A stretch of DNA of 64,000 nucleotides from Bacillota bacterium (GTDB lineage Bacteria; Bacillota; Dethiobacteria; DTU022). Position numbers and translations under genes: made by a program. The DNA lies in NCBI GenBank assembly GCA_033549065.1, contig JAWSUE010000004.1, forward strand, positions 1 through 64,000, read 5' to 3'. The notes under the pieces are model-generated. The model had not been told where the DNA came from, did no database searches, and was given only the letters and a program-made list of their open reading frames with translations. This document shows, in pieces, positions 17,740 through 26,286 of the stretch (positions are counted from its first letter, which is position 1; the number at the start of each line of letters is the position of its first letter).

Positions 17740-18177
17740 TTACTTGGCTTCTTTGATCTTGATCGTCCTGCTTTTTAGCTCGTCGATCTTGGGCATTTCG
17801 ATACGCAGGACTCCGGCTTTATAGCTTGCGTCAACAGAATCGGCTTTGATCGGAACCGGCAGCTTGAAGCTTCGATAGAACTTGCCTCCTGTCCTTTCCT
17901 GCCAGAGCAGTTCGCCCTCGCCCACTTCAAATTTAATTTCACCCGAAATGGTCAGGGTATCATTGTTGGTTGTAACTTCCACTTCATTGATATCAACCCC
18001 TGGCAGGTTTATCAGGGCCACCAGTGAACCTTCTGTGTTGAAAAGATCAACGGGTGGAAATGCTCCCTGCCCGCCGGATGGCCAGTTACGGAAGAAAGCA
18101 TCTGCAAACACCGAATCGATTCCTGAACGGATCCGATCCATTTCATTGTTGTTTGCTCTTCTAATCAGATCCCTCAT
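17740..18177 (-). CDS. Small heat-shock protein, Hsp20/alpha-crystallin family
   Basis: 145 residues. An N-terminal MRDLIRRANNNEMDRIRSGI region leads into an alpha-crystallin domain (VALINLPGVDINEVEVTTNN, then FYRSFKLPVPIKADSVDASY and AGVLRIEMPK with the GVLxIxxPK signature). An ATP-independent holdase chaperone. An upstream start at 18246 is possible on paper but would run through the CIRCE operator. The ATG at 18177 has a GGGAGGG site and leaves the operator in the leader, so I use that. Confidence 0.94.
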   Translation of the reverse strand: MRDLIRRANNNEMDRIRSGIDSVFADAFFRNWPSGGQGAFPPVDLFNTEGSLVALINLPGVDINEVEVTTNNDTLTISGEIKFEVGEGELLWQERTGGKFYRSFKLPVPIKADSVDASYKAGVLRIEMPKIDELKSRTIKIKEAK

Positions 18178-18206
18178 GGTTTTCCCTCCCATATTTTTAG
18201 TTATTA

Positions 18207-18233
18207 TTAGCACTCTCGTTTGCCGAGTGCTAA
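18207..18233 (-). promoter_or_regulatory. CIRCE operator (HrcA) upstream of hsp20
   Basis: TTAGCACTC, nine bases, GAGTGCTAA: an exact consensus CIRCE inverted repeat, 30 nt upstream of the hsp20 start. On the minus strand a likely promoter (TTGATC, 19 nt, TAATAT) lies just upstream, so HrcA bound here would block the start of transcription. Confidence 0.97.
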
Positions 18234-18423
18234 TAATATTATGCAAAGGATTTCCATGGTGATCAAGTTCAAATATTATCTGAGAGAGGCAGATTTTCGC
18301 AAATATTCCCGGTTGGTCGTGATTTTTACTATATTTCGCATTAATGCATTGTATTTCTTCGTTTATCGCACGATATTGTTTCTTCGGGGTCGAGAGCAGT
18401 CAATAACCTGTAAAACGTATTTT

Positions 18424-18855
18424 CTACTCAAGTTCTACTTTAATTTCTTCCAACCGCTCCAAAATCTTTTGACCAAATATCCTTTTGATAATGGGGTTCA
18501 GCAGGTTTAGTGGAAAAGCAAAGAAGATGCTTTCTCGTTGAATTAGCTCGGTGGTGCCATTATTATCTATGAATTGGTAAGCAAGATGCCCCTTCATCCC
18601 AGCTCCTGAAAAATCTTCTTCAAGGTATTCATATGGTTCGTATCGGGTTATTATAGATAATATTTCACCCCTGTAAAACGGTAACATCTGAACAACTTCC
18701 CTGTATCTCGTACCTATACCAACAGGACCTTCAGATATTTGTTCTAATACAAGTACTGGTGAACCCTCTTTTTGCATATATTTATCTTTGTCCCGGAGGA
18801 ATATGAATACTTCTTTTTGTGGAAGGTTTAGATCTTTCGAGATCTCGAAATACAC
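18424..18855 (-). CDS. SRPBCC (START/polyketide cyclase-like) protein
   Basis: 143 residues with the SRPBCC pattern: an N-terminal strand leading to VFIFLRDKDKYMQK, a middle block EGPVGIGTRYREVVQM, alternating beta strands and a long C-terminal amphipathic helix (NPIIKRIFGQKILERLEEIKVELE). Such proteins bind hydrophobic ligands in a deep pocket. No catalytic residues can be assigned. It is isolated, between hsp20 and the tRNA-Gly gene, on the same strand. Confidence 0.78.
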   Translation of the reverse strand: MYFEISKDLNLPQKEVFIFLRDKDKYMQKEGSPVLVLEQISEGPVGIGTRYREVVQMLPFYRGEILSIITRYEPYEYLEEDFSGAGMKGHLAYQFIDNNGTTELIQRESIFFAFPLNLLNPIIKRIFGQKILERLEEIKVELE

Positions 18856-18996
18856 TTAATAGACCTACCTTTTTATAGACTTAGTTGCTATATAATTATG
18901 ACTATTACACTTCTGAAAAGGGTTAAACTAGTAACAGTTGATGGGTTAATGAAAGGTGGGAAGGTTTTTAGTTGATACTGATCATCTATAAAAAAT

Positions 18997-19070
18997 TGGA
19001 GCGGGTGATGGGAATCGAACCCACGTATCTAGCTTGGAAGGCTAGGGCTCTACCATTGAGCTACACCCGC
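18997..19070 (-). tRNA. tRNA-Gly (TCC anticodon)
   Basis: On the minus strand a full cloverleaf: acceptor GCGGGTG paired with CACCCGC, anticodon loop CTTCCAA (anticodon TCC), and the T-arm GTGGGTTCGATTCCCAT, discriminator T and an encoded CCA end. Confidence 0.97.
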
Positions 19071-19255
19071 ATGTCTGACATATAATCTCATGTTTAGGCA
19101 ACCTGCTTATTTCTCTATAATAATATAAACTCTTCAAGTTAATTATGCAAGTTTTTTTGTAGTTATTAAAACTATGATTAGGAATTGCAGGATAATTGTT
19201 TTTATTTATCGAAAATTATAAATATATTTTATAAAAATTTCGCGGGGTGTTCTAA

Positions 19256-21667
19256 ATGAAGCGAAAATGGCCGGTTATAGTTTTGTTTGTCCTTTTGCTG
19301 GTAATAGTTATTCTGGCGGCGGTAATTACTTTTATTGCTCGCGGCGGTCTGCCAAAGACAAGCGGAGTTATTTCTGCCGGGGTAAATGAACCGGTTGAAA
19401 TCTACCGGGATCAGTATGGCGTGCCGCATATCATTGCCGCTTCTATGGAAGACCTCTTTTTTGCCCAGGGGTATGCCCAGGCTCAGGACCGCTTGTGGCA
19501 AATGGATATGAGCAGGCGGGGTGTTGGGGGGAAACTGTCTGAAATCCTCGGTGAAGAGTTTATTGAAACCGATCTATTTACCCTGACGGTCGGATTTTAC
19601 CGGGCAGCCGAAAAAAATTATCAACTGTTCGACCCGGAGACCCTCGCTTTGTTTGAAGCCTACTCTGCGGGAGTTAATGCATTCATTGAGGAAAACTATA
19701 ATCGCCTCTCCCCGGAATTTATTTTGCTGGGATACAAACCGGAGCTGTGGACGCCCATAGACAGCCTGGCCATAGGCGTTTATATGTCCTGGTACCTGGG
19801 GAGTAACATGCAGACTGAACTATTTCATACAGCCCTGATTGAGCATGTCGGCTTTGGACTTGCTTCGGAAATTTTTCCTGATTACCCGGATTACGGGCCT
19901 GTTATTATTTCCTCATCAGAAAAAGAGAATAGAGCCGAAACAAATTTAACCGTGAGTAATCGAGTCCAATCATTAATAGAGTTGTCCCGTATTGCCGAAT
20001 TGAATGGGCAAACGAGGTATGTACCGGGATTAGGCTCAAACAACTGGGTGATCAGCGGAGACCTTGCTTCCGGCAAGGGTGCCATACTGGCCAACGACAT
20101 GCACCTGGCCATGGGACTGCCTTCAATCTGGCATACTGCTCACCTTGTAGTGGAGGACCGGCTTAATATTACCGGAGTTGTTTTTCCGGGTGTGCCCGGC
20201 ATCATTGTAGGCTTCAATGAATATATCGCCTGGGGCTTTACAAACACCGGCCCGGATGTGCAGGATTTATACGTTCTGGAATTAAATCCTGATGATCCCA
20301 AGCAGTACCTCTACATGGATGAATGGGTTGATGCAGAAATCGTCATTGAAGAGTTTTCGGTCAAAGGAGAAAATGAACCGCGGCAGATTGAAGTGATGAT
20401 CTCCCGGTTTGGGCCGGTCATCAGCAGTGTTGTTGACCTGGAGATACCTTTATCCCTTAAGTGGACTGCCCTTGAAGGAACACGGGAATTCGCGGCAATC
20501 CTCGGTTACATGGAAGCGAGAAACTGGGAAGAGTTTACAGAGGCACTTGAAGACTTCGCCACACCAACCCAAAACATGGTCTACGCTGACAGGGAGGGTA
20601 ATATAGGTTACAGGGCTAACGGTCTTATTCCGATCCGCCGCAGTGGAAACGGTTTGCTGCCGGCAGATGGAACAACAGATCAGCATGAATGGATAGGATA
20701 TATCCCCTATGATGAACTCCCTACTTTGTATAACCCTCCGGGGGGTATTATTGTAACCGCTAACCACCGGGTAGTTGATGATGATTATCCATATTTTATT
20801 ACCGCCTCCTGGGCGCCACCATACCGGGCAATGAGTATCTGGCGGGAATATGAAGGCCAATCCAGCTTTACTCTTGAAGATATGATTAAAGGACAGAGCA
20901 GCCTTTACAACACTCAGGCAGAAATCCTGGGACCAGTCCTTGTTGGCGCTCTGGAAAGGGCAGAGCTCAGTGATAAAGAAGCTGCTGTGCTGGAACTTTT
21001 CAGGGCCTGGCTGGATGAGCCTTTAGAGCCAGCCGATTCGGTTGGTCCTTCAATATACAACACACTGTACATGAATCTTCTTGAAATGACTTTTTCCGAT
21101 GAAATGGGTGAAGAACTATACGAGCGTTTTCTCGTTCAGAGAGCGAGCACAAATGCTTTCGACCGGATGCTGCTAAGCGGTGAATCGGGCTGGTTCAATG
21201 ATGTAAATACCGAAAGCGTTGAAAACAGGGATGACATAATTCTTAATGCATTCAGGGCTTCCGTCTCCTATCTGGATGAAGAGATCGGCGGGGAGCCAAC
21301 CGGATGGCAGTGGGGCAAGCTTCATACGATCACTTTCAAGCATAATTTAGGTTCGGTAGCCCTGTTGGCTCGGTTCTATAACCGTGGTCCCGATCCGGTG
21401 GGCGGAAGTTTTCACACCCCGGCAAACATGAGCTACCAGCTCACCGAACCCTTCAGAGTTACCCATTCGGCTCCCTGGCGCTATATGGTCGACATGACGG
21501 ACCGTCGGGCTTTTGATGCCCTGGCTATAGGAAATTCAGGTCATTTCTTAAGCAAACATTACGATGACCAGCATCAAATGTGGCTTGATGGTGAATATAA
21601 AGAAATGATTTTTGAGGTCGACGACGTTAAAACTTTGAAAGAAAAACTTACACTTGAGCCGCGCTAG
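19256..21667 (+). CDS. Penicillin acylase family (S45) Ntn-hydrolase
   Basis: 803 residues. An N-terminal signal or anchor (about residues 6-28) exports it. The alpha region contains EIYRDQYGVPHIIAAS and FFAQGYAQAQDRLWQMD, both typical. The beta chain would begin at Ser261 in GLGSNNWVISG, the N-terminal nucleophile freed by autoproteolysis. NDMHLAMGLPSIWH, GVVFPGVPGIIVGFNEYIAWG and NHRV follow in the expected order, and a C-terminal block contains RVTHSAPWRYMVDM and GNSGHF. Length is normal. Family members hydrolyse amide bonds of acyl compounds, including beta-lactams and acyl-homoserine lactones; the substrate here is unknown. It is followed after 63 nt by phosphofructokinase. Confidence 0.93.
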   Translation: MKRKWPVIVLFVLLLVIVILAAVITFIARGGLPKTSGVISAGVNEPVEIYRDQYGVPHIIAASMEDLFFAQGYAQAQDRLWQMDMSRRGVGGKLSEILGEEFIETDLFTLTVGFYRAAEKNYQLFDPETLALFEAYSAGVNAFIEENYNRLSPEFILLGYKPELWTPIDSLAIGVYMSWYLGSNMQTELFHTALIEHVGFGLASEIFPDYPDYGPVIISSSEKENRAETNLTVSNRVQSLIELSRIAELNGQTRYVPGLGSNNWVISGDLASGKGAILANDMHLAMGLPSIWHTAHLVVEDRLNITGVVFPGVPGIIVGFNEYIAWGFTNTGPDVQDLYVLELNPDDPKQYLYMDEWVDAEIVIEEFSVKGENEPRQIEVMISRFGPVISSVVDLEIPLSLKWTALEGTREFAAILGYMEARNWEEFTEALEDFATPTQNMVYADREGNIGYRANGLIPIRRSGNGLLPADGTTDQHEWIGYIPYDELPTLYNPPGGIIVTANHRVVDDDYPYFITASWAPPYRAMSIWREYEGQSSFTLEDMIKGQSSLYNTQAEILGPVLVGALERAELSDKEAAVLELFRAWLDEPLEPADSVGPSIYNTLYMNLLEMTFSDEMGEELYERFLVQRASTNAFDRMLLSGESGWFNDVNTESVENRDDIILNAFRASVSYLDEEIGGEPTGWQWGKLHTITFKHNLGSVALLARFYNRGPDPVGGSFHTPANMSYQLTEPFRVTHSAPWRYMVDMTDRRAFDALAIGNSGHFLSKHYDDQHQMWLDGEYKEMIFEVDDVKTLKEKLTLEPR

Positions 21668-21730
21668 TAATTTTTGATATGGTAAAATAGAGGACAATCC
21701 GAAACATAATAAAAATTTGGAGTGTTGATA

Positions 21731-22876
21731 ATGACCCGCAAAATTGCATTAATAACCGGCGGGGGAGATTGTCCGGGAATAAACGCTTTTCTTGCCTCAG
21801 TTGTCCGCAGGGGTAACAGTGAGTATGGCGTGGAGTTTATTGGAGTCAGGAACGCTTTTGCTGGTTTAGCTGCCGATAACCTGGATGACCACCTCTTATA
21901 CCTGGATACGGCTAAAGTGATAGGCCTGGAAAATCGATCGAGCACTATTTTGGAGTCATCCCGCTTTAACCCTTTTACCGATGAAAATGAGGCAAAGGGC
22001 TATCCTGATATAATATTGAACAACCTGAAGCGCCTTGGTGTAGATGGAATTCTGGGAACAGGCGGAAATGATACCCTGCTTTCTGCCCTCCGATTTGAAA
22101 ACAGGGGGTTACCGACCGTGATGGCTCCCAAAAGTATTGACAATGATGTATCGGGCACCGATGTGATGATCGGTTTCCGCACGGCAATCTTCTTCGGAGC
22201 TCAGGCTGCAAGAAGCACGGCGGATTCTGCACGGGCGCACAGACGTATCTCATTGGTCGAAGTAATGGGCAGACAGGCAGGATGGTTAGCCCTGGAAATT
22301 GGCGTTGCCTCCGGGGCAGATTTGATCACCATACCCGAACGCCCGGTAAACCTTCGCGAGTTTTGTGCGCAAGTAGACCAACTTTATAAAGAACGTCAGT
22401 ATGTCAACCTGGTTGTGGCTGAAGGAACCAGCATATCCTGCAGCGATCCGGTTATTTTGAAAGCCCAACAGGAAAGTGCTGTTGTCAAATCACTGTTGGA
22501 AGAAACGCCGGAAGTTGACACCTTTGGCAATCCAAAGCTGGGCGGCATTTCGCAGATATTACGCAGGGTGCTGAGAATTGAACTGGGGCTAAAGAAAATT
22601 GAAGAGGTAAGGACTACCGATTTAGGATTTACCTTAAGAGGGCTTGCCCCGGTAGCTGATGATATCATCCTGGGCACCCGCTTCGGGATCAGGGCAGCTG
22701 ATATCCTGCTTGGCGAAAACCGCTCTGGTGTAATGGTCGGCATCCGGGGGCTTGAAATAGCAGATGTGCCCTATGAGGATGCTCTAAAACCGAAAACCGT
22801 CAACCGCTCCGACCGCGAACTGAAGGCGCTGGGTGTCTTCATCTCCTCAACCTGTCACCCAACCAACAAATCATAA
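21731..22876 (+). CDS. 6-phosphofructokinase, pyrophosphate-type signature
   Basis: 381 residues of the PFK family: ALITGGGDCPGINAFL at the N-terminus, GTGGNDTLLSA, then APKSIDNDVSGTD and VEVMGRQAGWLAL. In E. coli PfkA numbering, ATP enzymes have Gly104 and Gly124; here the corresponding residues are Asp (GGND) and Lys (PKSIDND), the pattern of PPi-dependent enzymes. Unusually, the preceding catalytic Asp103 is Asn. The frame can extend to a GTG at 21722, but that codon sits in the GGAG site; ATG 21731 is correctly spaced. It would phosphorylate fructose 6-phosphate reversibly in glycolysis. A strong hairpin follows the stop. Confidence 0.88.
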   Translation: MTRKIALITGGGDCPGINAFLASVVRRGNSEYGVEFIGVRNAFAGLAADNLDDHLLYLDTAKVIGLENRSSTILESSRFNPFTDENEAKGYPDIILNNLKRLGVDGILGTGGNDTLLSALRFENRGLPTVMAPKSIDNDVSGTDVMIGFRTAIFFGAQAARSTADSARAHRRISLVEVMGRQAGWLALEIGVASGADLITIPERPVNLREFCAQVDQLYKERQYVNLVVAEGTSISCSDPVILKAQQESAVVKSLLEETPEVDTFGNPKLGGISQILRRVLRIELGLKKIEEVRTTDLGFTLRGLAPVADDIILGTRFGIRAADILLGENRSGVMVGIRGLEIADVPYEDALKPKTVNRSDRELKALGVFISSTCHPTNKS

Positions 22877-22880
22877 AACA

Positions 22881-22925
22881 AATAAGTGTACGAAAAGTGG
22901 ACAGGCTTTAAATCGTACACTTATT
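22881..22925. terminator. Hairpin repeat R45, copy 1 (probable bidirectional terminator)
   Basis: AATAAGTGTACGA (22881-22893) and TCGTACACTTATT (22913-22925) form a perfect 13-bp stem around a 19-nt loop. It lies between convergent genes and its right arm overlaps the stop codon of the GlcF-like gene. The same 45 nt occurs at 49612-49656 with one base changed. Confidence 0.8.
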
Positions 22926-24006
22926 TTGGTTTGCCGCAGGCAGCGGCGAGAAGTTCAACCAGTTCGAGGGCCTGGCGATCGTCCTGGATCAGGCCTTCCC
23001 GGCAGAAGGGACAGGCAGTTACAATTGTAGCCTCTGCGGGAAATTCAGCCAGGCGGCGTTTGGCAATTTCGTTGGCTGTTTTTGGAAATGCAAGCTGAAA
23101 CATTCTGCCCCCGCCGCAGCAGCGGGTAAGTTCTTTTGATGCAAAAGGTTCTTCTAATTTCAGGCCGGGAATGCTTTTTAAAGTTTCTCTCGGCTCCTCT
23201 GTTTTTTGGGCTGTCCGGGCCCAGATACAGGGATCATGGTAACTGACTTTCCTGATAGCCAATTCCTCCGGTTTTAGTTTTTCAGATCGGATTAAGCTTA
23301 GAAAATATGAAGGCCCATCAATAATTTCCAAAGGAAGCTTAAAACCCCAGGCAGCATAGCGATCAGTGAAAACAGACCAGCATTCCGGGCAGTTCGTCAC
23401 CAGAACTTTTGCCCCGCTTTCAATCATTTTTCTGCGATTCTCTGAAGCAAGCTGTTTGGCCAGATCAATATCTCCCCATGTTTCTGCCGGATATCCACAG
23501 CAGTCTTCATCAATCATCTGGTATGAAATACCCGCGTTTTCAAAAAGGTACTTTGCTGCTTCGATTGATTGCGGATGATTAGCAATAGAAGTACATCCTG
23601 CAAAAAAGATTATCTTGGAATCGTTTGAGATTTTTAAGGACTCTTCCGGTTTCTGCCCGTAGGGACTACCGTATTTTTTCAGGTTGTTCAGGTACGGAGT
23701 CCAGGAAGGCAGGGTTACCCCTTTTCCCTTTTCTTCAAGGCGGGTAAATAATAACTCGTCACATAGGTTCAACTCAGGAAAGGGGCAGTGGATGGTGCAG
23801 CCGCGGCAGCCCAGGCAGTTGGCTACAGCTTCAAGCAGCTCTTCATTCCATTCCAGGTGCCCTACATTAAGCATGGCGGCAATCCTTGCCTTGCCTGCCG
23901 GGGCAACAGCCTCGCGCCCGAGAGTTTGCACTGCCGGGCATTCACAGCGGCACATGTTCGGGCAGAGCGCACAGTTTAGGAGTTGTTCCATATTTACTTC
24001 TGCCAT
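22921..24006 (-). CDS. GlcF-like iron-sulfur oxidoreductase subunit (two CCG domains)
   Basis: 361 residues. Two N-terminal 4Fe-4S motifs (CALCPNMCRCECP and CLGCRGCTIHCP) are followed by two CCG (DUF3400-like) cysteine-rich domains with CCGYPAETWG near residue 165 and CCGGGRMFQLA near 300. This is the electron-transfer subunit that accompanies FAD-linked hydroxyacid oxidases. Its start overlaps the 3' end of the flavoprotein gene by 13 nt, so the two are translationally coupled. Similar CCG domains occur in HdrB. Its stop codon lies inside the hairpin repeat 22881-22925. Confidence 0.9.
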   Translation of the reverse strand: MAEVNMEQLLNCALCPNMCRCECPAVQTLGREAVAPAGKARIAAMLNVGHLEWNEELLEAVANCLGCRGCTIHCPFPELNLCDELLFTRLEEKGKGVTLPSWTPYLNNLKKYGSPYGQKPEESLKISNDSKIIFFAGCTSIANHPQSIEAAKYLFENAGISYQMIDEDCCGYPAETWGDIDLAKQLASENRRKMIESGAKVLVTNCPECWSVFTDRYAAWGFKLPLEIIDGPSYFLSLIRSEKLKPEELAIRKVSYHDPCIWARTAQKTEEPRETLKSIPGLKLEEPFASKELTRCCGGGRMFQLAFPKTANEIAKRRLAEFPAEATIVTACPFCREGLIQDDRQALELVELLAAACGKPK

Positions 24007-25457
24007 TTCCGCACCTCCCCGATGCCCAGTTTGCCGGGATTCATTATCCCCAGGGGATCGAGAGCGCTTTTTATTCGCCGGATAATCTCCAACCCCTCAC
24101 CATGTTCTTCTCTCATAAATAAGCCTCTTTGCAGCCCAACTCCGTGGTGGTGTGATATGGCCGCTCCTTCCTTCAGGCATGCTTCCATTGCCCCTGACCA
24201 TAATTTTTTATAGTAATCAATTTTATCACCCGAAGGAAACCCCACAGTTGTAATATAGAGCGCCGTCCCTTCAGGATAAACGTGCGAGTAATGACCGGAA
24301 GCCAGCATAGTCCCTTCTACTTTTAATAAGGCTTCCTGCATAGTCAGGTATGTTGAATAGGCGTTATGCCAGTTGGTGGAGACCTCTATAGTGTCCAAAA
24401 CAGCTCCTTTTTGAAATAACATCGAGGCCAGACTGATATTGAAGCGTTTCTCAAGCCAGTGCTCCACATGCTTCGAACCTGATTTCAAAGCTCCTTGTTT
24501 AAAGACTATTTTATCAATCAGAGAGGCTTCGGCATTAACAATTTCCTCTGCCCCTTCGAACAGCAAGATCAGTGCGGGACGCTTGTCGCCAAGTTCGGGA
24601 AAATGGTTACCCGTTTCCTGGGCATCGTAGAGGCGAACCACCGCCGGCCGGGTACCGGTCCTCATGAAAAGACGAATCGCTTCCAAACCGCTTTCCAGGC
24701 TGTCAAAAGTATATGAATTTAAATACCGCTTTTCCGGCAGGGGCCAGATCCGCAAAGTTGCGGCAGTGATTACCCCCAGGATGCCCTCAGAACCTAGAAA
24801 GAGGTGATCTACCCTCGGCCCCGTTGATGTCCGGGGAACAGCGCGCCCTTTAAAGATCGTCCCGTCAGGAAGGACAGCTTCCAGGGATACGGTCATATCT
24901 TCAATTTTACCGTAGCGGGTTGAAAATTGCCCTGCAGCCCTGCAGGCAAGCCAGCCTCCTACGGAGGAGCACCGCAGGGACTGGGGGAAATGGCCGCCGG
25001 TGTAGCCGGCCCGGTTTAACTCTTCTTCATACAGCGCTCCATTCATTCCGCATTCTACTGTTACCATTAAATTATCATGGTCCAGGTCCCGGATACGGTT
25101 CATTTTCTTCATGTCAAGAACGGCGCCACCGTAAAGGGGTATTACTCCTCCCAGGGCGCCCGAACCTTCACCGTAAGGAGTAACAGGTATTTTCTCCCTG
25201 TTAGCAAGCGACAGTATCTTTGATACATCATCTGTATTACCAGGCCAGATAATTACCTGCGGGAGAGCAGGGAATTCGCCATTGAGCATCCAGATACTGT
25301 TCACGGGCCAGTAGTCGCGGCAGGTGGATATTAAATCTGCCCTGTTAACAGAGACATTCTCTTCTCCGATCAATGCTGCTGCTTCCTTTGTAAATTTCTC
25401 AATTGCAGACTGGCTGACCATGTCTTCCTGAATTATAGTGCTATCAGGTCTGTCCAT
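23994..25457 (-). CDS. FAD-binding oxidase, alkyldihydroxyacetonephosphate-synthase/GlcD-like
   Basis: 487 residues of the FAD_binding_4 family: PYGEGSGALGG (FAD pyrophosphate loop), SLRCSSVGGWLACRAAGQ, RYGKIEDM, GPRVDHLFLGSEGILGVITAATLRIWP, and the late motif AISHHHGVG. The last motif, along with RPAVVRLYDAQET, is closer to alkyl-DHAP synthases and their bacterial oxidase relatives than to lactate dehydrogenases. Co-translation with a GlcF-type FeS subunit argues for an oxidoreductase acting on a hydroxyacid or glycerol-derived substrate. ATG 25457 is chosen because the upstream GTG falls in the GGGGAGGT site. Confidence 0.87.
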   Translation of the reverse strand: MDRPDSTIIQEDMVSQSAIEKFTKEAAALIGEENVSVNRADLISTCRDYWPVNSIWMLNGEFPALPQVIIWPGNTDDVSKILSLANREKIPVTPYGEGSGALGGVIPLYGGAVLDMKKMNRIRDLDHDNLMVTVECGMNGALYEEELNRAGYTGGHFPQSLRCSSVGGWLACRAAGQFSTRYGKIEDMTVSLEAVLPDGTIFKGRAVPRTSTGPRVDHLFLGSEGILGVITAATLRIWPLPEKRYLNSYTFDSLESGLEAIRLFMRTGTRPAVVRLYDAQETGNHFPELGDKRPALILLFEGAEEIVNAEASLIDKIVFKQGALKSGSKHVEHWLEKRFNISLASMLFQKGAVLDTIEVSTNWHNAYSTYLTMQEALLKVEGTMLASGHYSHVYPEGTALYITTVGFPSGDKIDYYKKLWSGAMEACLKEGAAISHHHGVGLQRGLFMREEHGEGLEIIRRIKSALDPLGIMNPGKLGIGEVRKWQK

Positions 25458-25651
25458 GCACACACCTCCCCGCAGAGTATATTCAATAACCCATAGAGAT
25501 TACCTGCATATTTTCATTATGGAATATAAAGAATGGATTCTACCATACAAATAATTTGTTTACTCCTTGTTAACAGACTGAGCATAAACTTTTATAAGAG
25601 GCTTTTCAATTTATGAAAGCTGGCCAATTAATTATACGGGGAGTGTAAGCG

Positions 25652-26077
25652 ATGAATGAAAAAGAAAAAGAAAGGTTCAAAAATGCAATTCTGGAAGGAT
25701 GGCATAAAGGTAACTTTGAGGCCTGGGACGAATATTATGCACCGGACTGCACATTTCACAAACCTCCTTTTGCTGATCTTCCAAACCTGGAAGCTGCCAA
25801 GGAATCAACCCGCGAATCCCGAAATGCATACTCCAATATCAAAGTTGACATCCCTAATATCGTATTCGAAGGAAATCTGAGCACCTGGCAGTATGCCTGG
25901 AAAGCTAAACATACAGGCCAGTCTCCGTCACTGCCAATTCCCCCAACCAACAAGGATGTAACCCTGGTAGGCTGTCTGATCAATCGTTGGGAAGGCGGTA
26001 AAATAGTCGAAGAATGGGAGTATTCTGATTATCTTGGATTTTTGCAGCAGCTGGGGGTAATTCCTCCTATGGGCTAA
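25652..26077 (+). CDS. SnoaL-like (ester cyclase/NTF2 fold) protein
   Basis: 141 residues with the SnoaL pattern: an N-terminal helix with the GxFEAWDEYYAPDCTFHKPP block, a middle AWKAKHTGQ strand and the closing GGKIVEEWEYSDYLGFLQQLG. Members bind or isomerise small hydrophobic ketones or esters; many are uncharacterised. GGGGAG site upstream of the ATG. It precedes the large SARP-type regulator by 209 nt on the same strand. Confidence 0.88.
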   Translation: MNEKEKERFKNAILEGWHKGNFEAWDEYYAPDCTFHKPPFADLPNLEAAKESTRESRNAYSNIKVDIPNIVFEGNLSTWQYAWKAKHTGQSPSLPIPPTNKDVTLVGCLINRWEGGKIVEEWEYSDYLGFLQQLGVIPPMG

Positions 26078-26180
26078 AAACAGAACCATTAATGATGAAA
26101 ACAGTGGGGTGCAGAAATATTTTTAAGCGCTCCACATCTTCTTGGGCAAATGTGGAACTAAACAATCATTGATTGCTATA

Positions 26181-26210
26181 TTGTTAAGGCTGTAGTATAT
26201 TAGTTATACT
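26181..26210 (+). promoter_or_regulatory. Candidate sigma-A promoter for the SARP-type regulator
   Basis: TTGTTA (26181-26186), 18-nt spacer, TATACT (26205-26210). Start of transcription would be near 26217, about 70 nt before the ATG. Confidence 0.45.
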
Positions 26211-26286
26211 AATTATTTGCATTATTTAGATAACACAGCCCATCTTGAAAAGCACAAAGAAGTCTTAAATACGGGATGTACCGTAA

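Noticed and set aside
18997-19070. tRNA-Gly as an attachment site of an integrated element
   Set aside because: No integrase, no partial tRNA repeat and no foreign-looking genes lie beside it.
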